Below are positions 20,169-29,816 of a stretch of 43,389 bases of DNA, in pieces; the first letter of the stretch is position 1; each line of letters begins with the position of its first letter. Source of the DNA: an uncultured Actinomycetes bacterium. GTDB taxonomy: Bacteria > Actinomycetota > Actinomycetes > Nanopelagicales > Nanopelagicaceae. The stretch lies in assembly GCA_903954055.1 (NCBI GenBank), contig CAJBMC010000034.1:1-43389 (forward strand), read 5' to 3'. A model generated the notes under the pieces. The model saw only the letters and a program-made list of their open reading frames with translations, ran no database searches and was not told the origin of the DNA. The position numbers and the translations under genes were made by a program.

Positions 20169-20936
20169 GTGGGTACTGATGCGCCAAGAGCGCCACTAGA
20201 TAAGAAGCGCATATCGCAGGAAATCTCGCGGTACTGGCGGGTAAGCGTGGTTGAAGTCACCGGCTCAACACAAGACGATTTATTTCAACTCGCAAGTAGC
20301 GGAACCGCGATTCCAAAAACTATTCTGGCAAGTGAATTTCAATCAAGCGGTCGCGGAAGATTAGATCGCACATTTGAAGCGGCACCGCACTCTGCACTTA
20401 CTTTTTCAATCTACATCGAGCCCAAGGTTGATAAAGAAGAGTGGTCTTTCTTAACACTTCTTGCTGGCCTCAGTGTTCACGAAGCACTTCATACCTTAGA
20501 TCCTCAAACAGTTGTCGGAATTAAATGGCCCAATGATCTTTTAATTGGCGAGAAGAAGTTTGTCGGAATGATTGCTCAAGCAACTGCGAAGGGAGTCGTT
20601 CTAGGAATTGGAATAAATGTCGGTATGACTAGTGAAGAGCTACCAGTCGAGAGTGCGACGTCACTTGCAATTGAGGATTTCTTAGAGCTCGATCGAAATG
20701 TGATACTTGCATCGATTATCAACCACTTTGAAATCAACCTTGAGATGTGGGAGAACGACAAGAGTTTCCTTGCCGAATACCGAGCGGCATCCACGACTAT
20801 TGGCAGTAGCGTCGAAGTGACTCTTCCAGATGGTGAAATTATCAAATCTAAGGCACTCGACATCTCAAATGCTGGCGCGCTCATACTTGAGAGCGGTCGC
20901 GAAGTGACAGTTGGGGATGTCGTTCATCTACGATAG
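20169..20936 (+). CDS. birA: Biotin--[acetyl-CoA-carboxylase] ligase
   Basis: VTGSTQDDLFQLA, SSGRGRLDRTFEAAP, GIKWPNDLLIGEKKFVGMIAQ. ORF track start 20142 would overlap the divergent carboxylase start; GTG 20169 has a -10 7 nt upstream. Confidence 0.9.
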   Translation: MGTDAPRAPLDKKRISQEISRYWRVSVVEVTGSTQDDLFQLASSGTAIPKTILASEFQSSGRGRLDRTFEAAPHSALTFSIYIEPKVDKEEWSFLTLLAGLSVHEALHTLDPQTVVGIKWPNDLLIGEKKFVGMIAQATAKGVVLGIGINVGMTSEELPVESATSLAIEDFLELDRNVILASIINHFEINLEMWENDKSFLAEYRAASTTIGSSVEVTLPDGEIIKSKALDISNAGALILESGREVTVGDVVHLR

Positions 20937-20940
20937 GCCA

Positions 20941-22053
20941 GTGAGTAATCGCTTCCCGCGCGTTGGAGTCATTGGAGCAGGACAGCTTGCTCGAATGATG
21001 GTTGCACCTGCAACTGCGCTCGGAGTTGATCTACTGCTCTTCGCGCAAGATACACACGATTCAGGCGCACAAATAACTCACCACGTGGTTGGTGACTACA
21101 CCAACCTTTCTCAAGTACTCGATTTTGCTCGTCAATGTGATGTGGTCACTTTTGAACATGAATTGATCCCACTATCTGTGATTAAAGGCCTCGAGGCAGA
21201 GGGCATCAAGGTTTATCCACCTTCATCTGCATTTGTATTTTCGCAAGATAAGGCGGCAATGAGAGAGAAACTCGCTTCATATCCTGCACCGGATTCACAA
21301 GTAATTTCCAACTCTGCTGAGGTTAAAGAATTTCCGGTGATTGCCAAATCAATAAGTGGGGGATATGACGGCCGTGGAGTCTGGAAAGTTGATTCAAGCG
21401 CGCAACTAGAAGAAATCCTTAACCACACGACACCTTTGCTCATCGAGGAGCTTGTACCTTTCGATACCGAAATCTCTGTCATGGTTGCACGTTCTCCTCA
21501 TGGCCAAGCAACCTCGTGGGCGCCGATAGAAACAGTGCAGCAGGATGGCATTTGCATTATGACCATTACTCCTGCCCAGAAGATTTCGGCAGTCGTTGCT
21601 GAGGAGGCCCAGAAGCTCGCACTTGAAATCGCACAAAGTGTCGGAGTAGTGGGCGTGATGGCCGTTGAAATGTTCGTAAAGGGCGATCAGTTATTTATCA
21701 ACGAACTTGCGATGCGCCCACATAACTCAGGACATTGGTCAATCGAAGGCTCTGTGACATCTCAATTTGAGCAGCATTTACGTGCGATTTTAGATCTCCC
21801 ACTTGGAAGTCCAGCGATGAACCACAAATTCGCGGTGATGGGAAATGTTTTAGGCGGCGAGAAGACCGATATGTATCGCCCCTATCTTCATCTGATGGCG
21901 CGCACGCCGACTCTGCACTTTCATCAATATAAGAAAGATGTGCGCCCTGGGCGCAAGATTGGCCACGTTACCGCTTGTGGTGATGACCTTCTACACTTAA
22001 CCCAAGAAGTTCAGCATGCACGCGACTATATGAGCGGAGTAATTGATGAGTAA
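20941..22053 (+). CDS. purK: 5-(carboxyamino)imidazole ribonucleotide synthase
   Basis: [57 protein letters not shown] start proposed at 20941 (after birA stop); ORF track start 20911. Confidence 0.95.
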   Translation: MSNRFPRVGVIGAGQLARMMVAPATALGVDLLLFAQDTHDSGAQITHHVVGDYTNLSQVLDFARQCDVVTFEHELIPLSVIKGLEAEGIKVYPPSSAFVFSQDKAAMREKLASYPAPDSQVISNSAEVKEFPVIAKSISGGYDGRGVWKVDSSAQLEEILNHTTPLLIEELVPFDTEISVMVARSPHGQATSWAPIETVQQDGICIMTITPAQKISAVVAEEAQKLALEIAQSVGVVGVMAVEMFVKGDQLFINELAMRPHNSGHWSIEGSVTSQFEQHLRAILDLPLGSPAMNHKFAVMGNVLGGEKTDMYRPYLHLMARTPTLHFHQYKKDVRPGRKIGHVTACGDDLLHLTQEVQHARDYMSGVIDE

Positions 22054-22555
22054 AGATGTGGCAATCATTATGGGATCAGATTCTGATTGGCCAGTAATGG
22101 AAGCTGCCGCGATTGCTCTCGATTCATTTGGAATCTCTTACACAGCAGATGTCGTTTCAGCTCATCGCATGCCAGAAGAAATGGTGGATTTTGCAAAGAC
22201 GGCAGCCTCAAAGGGTTACAAGGTAATCATCGCCGGTGCCGGCGGTGCTGCACATCTACCAGGAATGGTTGCATCTCTCACTACGCTTCCTGTTATTGGA
22301 GTCCCGGTTTCATTGAAGAATTTAGATGGAATGGATTCACTACTATCTATCGTTCAAATGCCAGGGGGCGTACCAGTTGCAACTGTCGGCATCGACAACG
22401 CAAAGAATGCCGGAATCCTTGCGGCGCGGATTATTGGTTCTGCAGATCATGAAGTCGCTAAGAAGATTGAAGCTCAGCTATCCGAACTCTCTGATGAGGC
22501 AAAAGCAAAGGGCGCTCAATTGAGCGCCCGTCGCAACCAAAAAACTGGTTTTTAA
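22043..22555 (+). CDS. purE: N5-carboxyaminoimidazole ribonucleotide mutase
   Basis: [51 protein letters not shown]. Confidence 0.97.
   Translation: MMSKDVAIIMGSDSDWPVMEAAAIALDSFGISYTADVVSAHRMPEEMVDFAKTAASKGYKVIIAGAGGAAHLPGMVASLTTLPVIGVPVSLKNLDGMDSLLSIVQMPGGVPVATVGIDNAKNAGILAARIIGSADHEVAKKIEAQLSELSDEAKAKGAQLSARRNQKTGF
22510..22529. terminator. Perfect 20-bp palindrome at the 3' end of purE, possible coding-embedded bidirectional terminator
   Basis: GGGCGCTCAATTGAGCGCCC followed downstream by A- and T-tracts (AAAAAACTGGTTTTT), at the convergent purE/ugd junction. Confidence 0.45.
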
Positions 22556-23866
22556 TTAATCAGTTCGACCTAGTGCGTGAACGCGCCATCCAGCGTTACG
22601 CCAGAGGTTGCGATCCAACATATTGCGGCCATCAATCAGGAACTTACCTTTAACGAGCTGACCAATAACTGATGGATCTAACTCGCGATATTCCTTCCAC
22701 TCAGTTAAGTGCAAGATTGCATCTGCACCCTTGACTGCATCTACTACCTTCTCGGCATAGTCGAGGTTAGGGAAGCGCTTACGCGCAGGTTCAATTCCCT
22801 TTGGATCGTGGACAACAACTTGGGCACCTGCAGCAGATAACTGAGCTGCAATATCTAGCGCCGGGGAGTCGCGCACATCGTCACTATCTGGCTTAAATGT
22901 CGCGCCGAGAACAGCGATCTTGTACTGCGTTAAATCTTCAGAGAGATCTGCGCGAACAACATCAATTACGCGCTGACGTGCACGTAAGTTGATGTTATCG
23001 ATTTCGCGCAAGAACTCGAGCGCCTGGTCTGCGCCAAGTTCTTGTGCGCGCGCCATAAATGCGCGAATATCCTTAGGAAGACATCCACCACCGAATCCGA
23101 TACCAGCTTGCAAGAAGCGATTTCCAATTCGAGGGTCATAACCAATTGCCTTTGCAAGAACTGTGACATCTCCACCAGCTGCTTCACAGACTTCAGCCAT
23201 CGCATTGATGAAAGAGATCTTTGTTGCCAAGAATGAGTTTGCTGCCACCTTTACGAGTTCGGCAGTTGGAAGATCTGCGCGAATCCAAGGAGTGCCGAGC
23301 GCGATAACAGGTTCATACACTTCTTTCAGAATCTCTTCTGCGCGATCATTGGCCACACCAACGACGAGACGGTTTGGTGTCAGCGTATCTTCAACGGCGA
23401 AGCCTTCACGAAGGAACTCAGGGTTCCAAGCAAGATCTGCTTGCGGCGCATGTTCAGCCAAGTAATCATGGAGCGCCTGGGCAGTACCGACCGGGACAGT
23501 GGACTTACCTACAACAAGTGCGCCATCTTTTAAGTGCGGAGCAATTGCTGCAACCGAAGACTTCACATATGTAAGATCTGCGGCAAGTCCATCTTTGCTC
23601 TGCGGTGTGCCTACGCAAATAAAGTGAACGTCGGCATCTGCAACTGCAGAGAAATCTGTGGTGAATGTAAGGCGCCCAGTCTTCACCTCTGCTGCGAGCA
23701 ATGTATCGAGACCTGGCTCGTAGAAGGGAAGCTCACCCTTTTGGAGGAGCTCGACCTTGTGAGGGTCGGTATCGATACCGACAACTTCAAATCCGAGAGA
23801 TGACATACATGCAGCGTGCGTTGCGCCGAGGTAGCCGCAACCAATGACTGAGAGCTTTAACTTCAT
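22556..23866 (-). CDS. ugd: UDP-glucose 6-dehydrogenase
   Basis: LSVIGCGYLGATHAACMSSLGFEVVGID, GTPQSKDG, GFGGGCLPKDIRAF, GATFKPDSDDVRDSPAL. Confidence 0.95.
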   Translation of the reverse strand: MKLKLSVIGCGYLGATHAACMSSLGFEVVGIDTDPHKVELLQKGELPFYEPGLDTLLAAEVKTGRLTFTTDFSAVADADVHFICVGTPQSKDGLAADLTYVKSSVAAIAPHLKDGALVVGKSTVPVGTAQALHDYLAEHAPQADLAWNPEFLREGFAVEDTLTPNRLVVGVANDRAEEILKEVYEPVIALGTPWIRADLPTAELVKVAANSFLATKISFINAMAEVCEAAGGDVTVLAKAIGYDPRIGNRFLQAGIGFGGGCLPKDIRAFMARAQELGADQALEFLREIDNINLRARQRVIDVVRADLSEDLTQYKIAVLGATFKPDSDDVRDSPALDIAAQLSAAGAQVVVHDPKGIEPARKRFPNLDYAEKVVDAVKGADAILHLTEWKEYRELDPSVIGQLVKGKFLIDGRNMLDRNLWRNAGWRVHALGRTD

Positions 23867-23873
23867 GCCCGCG

Positions 23874-23879
23874 AGTCTA
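23874..23879 (-). promoter_or_regulatory. -10-like TAGACT, 7 nt before the ugd start
   Basis: Minus strand TAGACT-CGCGGGC-ATG(23866). Confidence 0.5.
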
Positions 23880-23890
23880 TTGCAGAAGCC

Positions 23891-25006
23891 TTATTTATTT
23901 GATGCGCAAGGATTCTCTGCTGCGGTATGTGTCTTAAATTTATCGATTGTTGACGTGGTAGGCGAGGCTGACGGTGATGCAGAAGACTTCTTACTCGTCA
24001 CGGCATCGACTAGCGCGGTGTCATTCTTAATGCGACTCCAGAGATCTGGGGCGAGAACGTCATCCCAGATTACAACTGAGCCAAGACCCGGAAAGTGACC
24101 GTTGGGATCAGAGAGCGGAACAGTCATGGTGCGGACATTTCCGGATGAGAGATTACGCATCTGCTTGGCAAGAGTGAGCAGGTCATTCTTATTGACCCCT
24201 TCATCCATCTTTACCGTTGAAATCGTTGCTTGATAAAAACTTGCGAGCTTGAGCGGATTGAGAAGTGTTCCCGATGAAGTTGCCTTACGAATAATTGCGG
24301 AAACAAATTGTTGCTGACGTTCCATACGTCCGATATCGCCGCGTCCATCGAAGTCGCGAGTACGTACATATTTCAATGCCTCGACACCATCGAGAAGGTG
24401 GCTACCGGCTGACATAACAAGGTGGCTCTTCGGGTCATTGATATTAACTTTGGAACACACCTGAATTCCACCTAGTGCATCAACTACTCCAACAAAACCG
24501 GCAAAACTAACTTCTACATAGTGATCGATTTTGAGTTGCGTCTTCGCTTCAATGGTTTGAATAAGAAGTGGCGCTCCGCCGAATGCGAAGGCAGAGTTAA
24601 GTTTGCCCGGGCGTTCTGGAATCTGGGTCTTTCCATCTTGACTCAAGTGCGCTGGAACATTGACTAACGTGTCGCGAGGAAGAGAGACAATGTAAGCAGC
24701 ATCGCGACTCTTGCTGATATGAACTAGCAACATTGTGTCTGAACGTCCACCTGCGGCAACATTGACTCCACCGACGCGAAGCATCTTCAATTGCTCCTTA
24801 GTAAGCCCTGCGCGATTGTCAGAACCAACAACGAGATAGTTGAGTGCTGAGTTAACTTTCTCAGGGCGGTTTGAAAGCCCGGCGAAGACATCGACGCGAG
24901 AAATCTGACCGCTGATCTGTCCAAGCCCAAGCCAGGTGAGGGCTGATAGGGCGACAACACCAATAGAGATTGATGTAATAATTCGAATCGCGCGAGTTGA
25001 TTTCAC
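23891..25006 (-). CDS. LytR-CpsA-Psr (LCP) family protein
   Basis: N-terminal TM; LNYLVVGSDNRAG, GRSDTMLLVHISKSRDAAYIVSLPRDTLV, YVRTRDFDGRGDIGRMERQQQ. Confidence 0.93.
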   Translation of the reverse strand: MKSTRAIRIITSISIGVVALSALTWLGLGQISGQISRVDVFAGLSNRPEKVNSALNYLVVGSDNRAGLTKEQLKMLRVGGVNVAAGGRSDTMLLVHISKSRDAAYIVSLPRDTLVNVPAHLSQDGKTQIPERPGKLNSAFAFGGAPLLIQTIEAKTQLKIDHYVEVSFAGFVGVVDALGGIQVCSKVNINDPKSHLVMSAGSHLLDGVEALKYVRTRDFDGRGDIGRMERQQQFVSAIIRKATSSGTLLNPLKLASFYQATISTVKMDEGVNKNDLLTLAKQMRNLSSGNVRTMTVPLSDPNGHFPGLGSVVIWDDVLAPDLWSRIKNDTALVDAVTSKKSSASPSASPTTSTIDKFKTHTAAENPCASNK

Positions 25007-25042
25007 ATGCGCAGGGTACTTGAACGATAGCGTTACGGGGTT

Positions 25043-26047
25043 ATGACGACACAGGTGAAAGAGACGTTAGGTGGCTCACCGCTGCCGATGGTCTCGGTAA
25101 TTCTTCCGATTCTCAATGAAGAACACTATTTACGTGAGACGGTGCGCTCGATTCTCTCTCAGGATTATCGCGGTCAATTCGAAGTAGTTCTTGCAGTCGG
25201 CCCATCACATGATCAAACAGAAGCAATTGCCGATCAGCTTCATAGTGAAGATTCCCGAATAATTGTCGTAGAAAATCCAACCGGTCGCACCGCTGCCGGG
25301 CTCAATCTCGCATTAACTGCGGCCAAAGGTTCAATCATTGTTCGTGTTGATGGCCATGCTCAAATTCCTTCTGATTACATCTCCATTGCAGTTGAATTAC
25401 TTGCCAAGACGGGCGCAGTCAATGTTGGTGGAATGATGGCCGCAGTCGGAGTAACTCGATTTGAGAAGGCTGTTGCCGGTGCAATGCGAAGCCCACTCGG
25501 TGTTGGCGCATCGCGCTTCCACACTGGAGGCGAAGCTGGTGAGGTCGATACCGTCTACCTCGGGGTCTTTAAAAAGGTTGCACTCGTTGCGATTGGCGGC
25601 TTTGATGAGCGATTCACACGAGCACAAGATTGGGAACTGAACTTTAGATTGCGCGCTGAAGGTGGAGTTGTCTACTTTGATCCGCGCCTGCAAGTTACAT
25701 ATCGCCCGCGACCTTCTATCGCAAAGTTAGCGAAGCAGTATTTCGAATATGGACGTTGGCGTCGGGTTGTATCTCGCCGACATAAAGGCACCATCAATTA
25801 TCGATATCTTGCACCACCCGTTGCGCTCTCTGGTTTTGTAGCATCGCTATTTTTGGGATTGGCTTTGAATTCAATCTTCATAATTCCAGCAGCTATCTAC
25901 ATGATTTTTGTTGCCGGTGCCTCAATTGCAATCGCTCGTTCATTAATCCAGTACATCTATTTATTGGCTGTGATTCCTACAATGCACTTCGCGTGGGGTG
26001 CGGGGTTCATCACTTCTCCGAAGACTCTCGTGCCGGCAGACGAATAA
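25043..26047 (+). CDS. Family 2 glycosyltransferase
   Basis: PMVSVILPILNEEHYLRETVRSILSQDY, VRVDGHAQIPSDYI, C-terminal TM segments. Confidence 0.9.
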   Translation: MTTQVKETLGGSPLPMVSVILPILNEEHYLRETVRSILSQDYRGQFEVVLAVGPSHDQTEAIADQLHSEDSRIIVVENPTGRTAAGLNLALTAAKGSIIVRVDGHAQIPSDYISIAVELLAKTGAVNVGGMMAAVGVTRFEKAVAGAMRSPLGVGASRFHTGGEAGEVDTVYLGVFKKVALVAIGGFDERFTRAQDWELNFRLRAEGGVVYFDPRLQVTYRPRPSIAKLAKQYFEYGRWRRVVSRRHKGTINYRYLAPPVALSGFVASLFLGLALNSIFIIPAAIYMIFVAGASIAIARSLIQYIYLLAVIPTMHFAWGAGFITSPKTLVPADE

Positions 26048-26064
26048 CTATCCTCAGGCTGGGG

Positions 26065-26070
26065 TAATCT
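26065..26070 (+). promoter_or_regulatory. -10-like TAATCT, 7 nt before the polysaccharide ABC permease start
   Basis: TAATCT-TCCCCAT-ATG(26078). Confidence 0.5.
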
Positions 26071-26077
26071 TCCCCAT

Positions 26078-26905
26078 ATGAGTCAGCCGGTAGTTGTATA
26101 TGAGCCATTTAAGGCTGGCCTTCCACCGATGCGCGAATATCTGCGCCAGCTTCGCCATCGCCGCGCATTTATCTCTGAGTTCGCACGTTCGATTCTGCGC
26201 GAACAGAATTACGGATCAGCTTTCGGTCAGTTGTGGTTGATTCTTAACCCACTTCTCTTGGCGAGTGTTTATTACCTACTTATCTTTGTCATTGGTGGCA
26301 AGGCGGATACAACTCGATTCGGCCATCTCACCGCAACGCTCTTTCTCTTCTATCTCATTGCAAATAGTCTCTCCGAGGGCGCTAAATCAATTACCTCGGG
26401 TCAGCGACTCATCCTTAACACTTCTTTTCCGCGAATCATGCTGCCGATTTCTGCTGTAGTAGTCGCGCTCTTTAGATTTATTCCAACCTTGATCGTCTCA
26501 TTTGTAATACATGCGATTCTGCGTTTGCCGTATTCGTGGGAGATGCTCTGGGCGATTCCGATTCTGATGATTGCGGTAGTACTCGCCTTTGGTCAAGCAA
26601 TTCTTATTTCGTGTATCAATGTCTATTTCCGAGATATCTCAAGCATGATTCCGTATCTGACGCGAAGCCTGCTCTACCTCTCGCCGATTCTCTTTGAGGC
26701 TGGCAAGATTTCACATTCAATCAAGAAATTTGAAATCCTCAATCCAATTTTCTATCTCTTAGACTCATGGTCTCGAGTCATGGTGCATGCAGAAGCGCCA
26801 ACCGCAAAGGGAATGCTCCACGCATCTATCTTTGCCTTCACAATCTTCTTTGTTGGAACGTACTTCTTCTTAGCTAGGGAGCGTGATTTCGCTGTCCGAC
26901 TCTAG
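26078..26905 (+). CDS. Polysaccharide/teichoic-acid export ABC transporter permease (Wzm/TagG-like)
   Basis: FARSILREQNYGSAFGQLWLILNPLLLASVYYLLIF; ABC-2 type permease topology. Confidence 0.9.
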   Translation: MSQPVVVYEPFKAGLPPMREYLRQLRHRRAFISEFARSILREQNYGSAFGQLWLILNPLLLASVYYLLIFVIGGKADTTRFGHLTATLFLFYLIANSLSEGAKSITSGQRLILNTSFPRIMLPISAVVVALFRFIPTLIVSFVIHAILRLPYSWEMLWAIPILMIAVVLAFGQAILISCINVYFRDISSMIPYLTRSLLYLSPILFEAGKISHSIKKFEILNPIFYLLDSWSRVMVHAEAPTAKGMLHASIFAFTIFFVGTYFFLARERDFAVRL

Positions 26906-27689
26906 CCATGAGCACACACGGGGCTCCATCGCCGTCTCAGTTCAAAATCTTGGACTGACATATACAACTTCAATCGATAAGAAGCCAACGCTTAAAGCAC
27001 GATTGAAATCTCTCGGTCGTGGAAAGAAATTCACCCGCAGAGTTGAAGCTCTCAATGGCGTAACTCTCGATGTTCATTACGGAACCGTCCTTGGAATTAT
27101 TGGTTCTAATGGCGCAGGTAAATCATCTTTGATGCGAGTAATTTCTGGAATCGTTCCGCCGACCAAGGGACGAGTCGAGGTCTATGGAAGTGTCAGTACT
27201 TTGCTTGCACTCGGAGTTGGATTTAATCCAGCGATGACCGGTCGTGAAAATGTTTATCTCGGTGGCCTCGCTGCCGGAATGTCACAGGCAGAAATTGATG
27301 GAAAATTTGAGGCAATTGCTGCATTTTCCGAACTCGGCGATGCGATTGATGCTCCGATGCGCACCTATTCATCTGGCATGTTTGCGCGTCTTGCATTTTC
27401 AGTTGCAGCAATTGTCGAGCCAGATATCTTGATTGTGGATGAAGCCCTCAGCACTGGTGATGCAAAATTTAAAGAGAAATCTCTCAATCGCATGAAGGAA
27501 CTTCGCACTGCAGATCGCGCACTCATTCTTGTTAGTCACGCACTCGCCACAATTGAAGAGCTGTGCAATGAGGTGATCTGGCTAAATAAAGGCCAGTTAA
27601 TGGCACGTGGAAAGCCGGCAGAAGTTATTGCTGAGTACCAAAAGTTTATGAACGTCGGAAAGAGCGCATCATCTGATGAGGATGTTTAA
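26883..27689 (+). CDS. Polysaccharide export ABC transporter ATP-binding protein (Wzt/TagH-like, without C-terminal carbohydrate-binding domain)
   Basis: GIIGSNGAGKSSLMRVISGI, GFNPAMTGRENVYLGGLAAGMS, YSSGMFARLAFSVAA; ends shortly after the NBD. Confidence 0.92.
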   Translation: MISLSDSSHEHTRGSIAVSVQNLGLTYTTSIDKKPTLKARLKSLGRGKKFTRRVEALNGVTLDVHYGTVLGIIGSNGAGKSSLMRVISGIVPPTKGRVEVYGSVSTLLALGVGFNPAMTGRENVYLGGLAAGMSQAEIDGKFEAIAAFSELGDAIDAPMRTYSSGMFARLAFSVAAIVEPDILIVDEALSTGDAKFKEKSLNRMKELRTADRALILVSHALATIEELCNEVIWLNKGQLMARGKPAEVIAEYQKFMNVGKSASSDEDV

Positions 27690-28854
27690 GAACACCCTCG
27701 CCACACTGGCTGCAATCACCGCTCTCTCTTTTTCCCTTCTCACTCCTTCACAGGCAGCATCTACAGTTCCGACAACCTTTGCCTTCACTGGTGCGGGGTA
27801 TGGACATGGCGTTGGCATGAGTCAGATTGGCGCAAAGGCGCGCGCCCTTGCAGGTGAGAGCGCCACTGCAATTGTTAAGTATTACTACAAAGATGTCGAA
27901 GTTCTGCCAGTGGTAGATACCGCAACAATCAGAGTCAATATTGGCCATGCTCTGAAATCAGCTACCTTTACAACTACATCGATTGGCACTTCACTGCAAT
28001 TATTTTCCGATGACTTTATCGTTGGAAATGTAGGAAATAAGAAGAAGCTGACTCTCACAGTTGCAGCGGATCAGAAAAATATTCAAGGATTCAACACTTC
28101 GATACTTACACTTAAGTGGAGCGGGGGAGCCACACCAGTCGTAACATTTGGCAGCGATCGCTATCGATATGGATATATCCAAATTCGAGTTGTAAAAGGC
28201 GCGCTTGAGATCACAAACTCCTTGGCACTCCATGATGAATACCTATTAGGTATTAGCGAGATTGCATCAAATTGGCCTACGGCGACGCTAGAAGCGCAAA
28301 CTATTGCTTCACGAAGTTATGCCCTATCAAAGATGGGTAGCATCAAAGCTTCCTGTGACTGCCACCTTTATGCACATATCGCCGATCAAAACTTTGTTGG
28401 ATTTGCAAAAGAGTCTGAGGCGAAGATTGGCCAACTATGGCGCGCAGCAGTTTTGAATACCGATATTGATAGCTCGACCGGGTTAGCAATTCTCAGCGGT
28501 GGAAAGCCAATTCAGGCCTACTTCTTCTCTTCATCGGGCGGGGCAACACAAAGCTCTGCTGATGCTTGGGGTGGAGCAACTTCATATACCCAAAGCGTTT
28601 CGGATACAGCAAGCGTCAATGTCACTCTCAACCCACGATTTGCATCATGGAGCGCATCAACAACTCAAGAATTAGTTTCAGCAGCTTTTGGATTGTCGGA
28701 TGTGGCCACTCTTGAAATTATCGCTAGAAATTCCGCAGGTGCAGTAACGTGGATAAAGGGAACTTCATCAACGGGTGCATCGAAAGTGCTTCGCGGAGAT
28801 ACCTTCAGAAGTCGAGTGAAGTTACCATCACCATGGTTTATGCCAGTTAGTTAG
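27676..28854 (+). CDS. SpoIID/LytB domain secreted protein
   Basis: Signal peptide; GAGYGHGVGMSQIGAKARALAGESATAIVKYYY; LLGISEIASNWPTATLEAQTIASRSYALSK; SSSGGATQSSADAWGG. Confidence 0.92.
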   Translation: MRMFKNTLATLAAITALSFSLLTPSQAASTVPTTFAFTGAGYGHGVGMSQIGAKARALAGESATAIVKYYYKDVEVLPVVDTATIRVNIGHALKSATFTTTSIGTSLQLFSDDFIVGNVGNKKKLTLTVAADQKNIQGFNTSILTLKWSGGATPVVTFGSDRYRYGYIQIRVVKGALEITNSLALHDEYLLGISEIASNWPTATLEAQTIASRSYALSKMGSIKASCDCHLYAHIADQNFVGFAKESEAKIGQLWRAAVLNTDIDSSTGLAILSGGKPIQAYFFSSSGGATQSSADAWGGATSYTQSVSDTASVNVTLNPRFASWSASTTQELVSAAFGLSDVATLEIIARNSAGAVTWIKGTSSTGASKVLRGDTFRSRVKLPSPWFMPVS

Positions 28855-29776
28855 CGTGTAAGACTGAATTAAGTCCGCCCCAGGTACCTGTTCGCATCAC
28901 AACTTCAAGTCCACCGGTCAATGAATTGCGACGGAATAAGAGATCATTGGCACCTGAAAGCGTTCCTGCTTTTACTACCTCACCATCAGGAAGTGTGACT
29001 TTTGCTGCCGCTGTAATGTAAGTCCCAGCTTCGATTACACAATTATTTCCGAGTGAAATTCCAAGACCAGAGTTGGCACCAAGTAAGCACTTCTCGCCAA
29101 TCGAAATAACTTCTTTTCCGCCACCACTGAGCGTTCCCATAATTGATGCGCCACCACCGACATCGGTGCCATCGCCAACAACTACTCCAGCAGAAATGCG
29201 ACCTTCAACCATCGATGCGCCGAGAGTTCCGGCATTGAAGTTAACGAATCCCTCATGCATGATTGTTGTGCCAGCGGCTAAATGTGCCCCAAGGCGCACG
29301 CGATCAGCATCAGCAATTCGTACACCAGATGGAATTACATAATCGACCATGCGTGGAAACTTATCAACGCTATAGACCGTGACACTTCCGTACTTTGCTT
29401 TCAACTTTGCACGAGTGAGTTCGAAACCTTCAACTGCGCATGGTCCCACTGAAGTCCAGACCACATTAGCGAGCAATCCAAAGATTCCATCGAGCGATTG
29501 ACCATGTGGTTTTACAAGTCGATGTGAAAGTAGGTGAAGTCGAAGGTAAGCATCTACCGCGTCTTTTGGCGCTTCTACCAAGTCGATCTCAATGGAAACG
29601 ATCTTACGAGTGATGCCGCGATCTGCATCAGGAGTTGCAAGTGCGACTAATGATGCATCAGGTTCGCCGGCAAGAGCGCCGAGTGCAGGAGCTGGAAACC
29701 AGACGTCCAAGACTGTACTACCTGCAAGTGTTGCGATACCGTGACCGTGAGCCACATTGTTTGCATGAGATGACAT
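28847..29776 (-). CDS. dapD: 2,3,4,5-tetrahydropyridine-2,6-dicarboxylate N-succinyltransferase (actinobacterial type)
   Basis: Left-handed beta-helix hexapeptide repeats; GVRIADADRVRLGAHLAAGTTIMHEGFVNFNAGTLGASMVEGRISAGVVVGDGTDVGGGASIMGTLSGGG; start at 29776. Confidence 0.94.
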   Translation of the reverse strand: MSSHANNVAHGHGIATLAGSTVLDVWFPAPALGALAGEPDASLVALATPDADRGITRKIVSIEIDLVEAPKDAVDAYLRLHLLSHRLVKPHGQSLDGIFGLLANVVWTSVGPCAVEGFELTRAKLKAKYGSVTVYSVDKFPRMVDYVIPSGVRIADADRVRLGAHLAAGTTIMHEGFVNFNAGTLGASMVEGRISAGVVVGDGTDVGGGASIMGTLSGGGKEVISIGEKCLLGANSGLGISLGNNCVIEAGTYITAAAKVTLPDGEVVKAGTLSGANDLLFRRNSLTGGLEVVMRTGTWGGLNSVLHAN

Positions 29777-29781
29777 AGGGC

Positions 29782-29811
29782 TAAGGATAACGGCAATTGC
29801 CCCTATCCTTA
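29782..29811. promoter_or_regulatory. Symmetric divergent leaderless promoters for dapD and the LOG gene
   Basis: Inverted repeat TAAGGATA (29782-29789) / TATCCTTA (29804-29811), 14-nt spacer; each TATCCT lies exactly 7 nt from its ATG (29776 minus, 29817 plus). Confidence 0.6.
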
Positions 29812-29816
29812 CTCGC

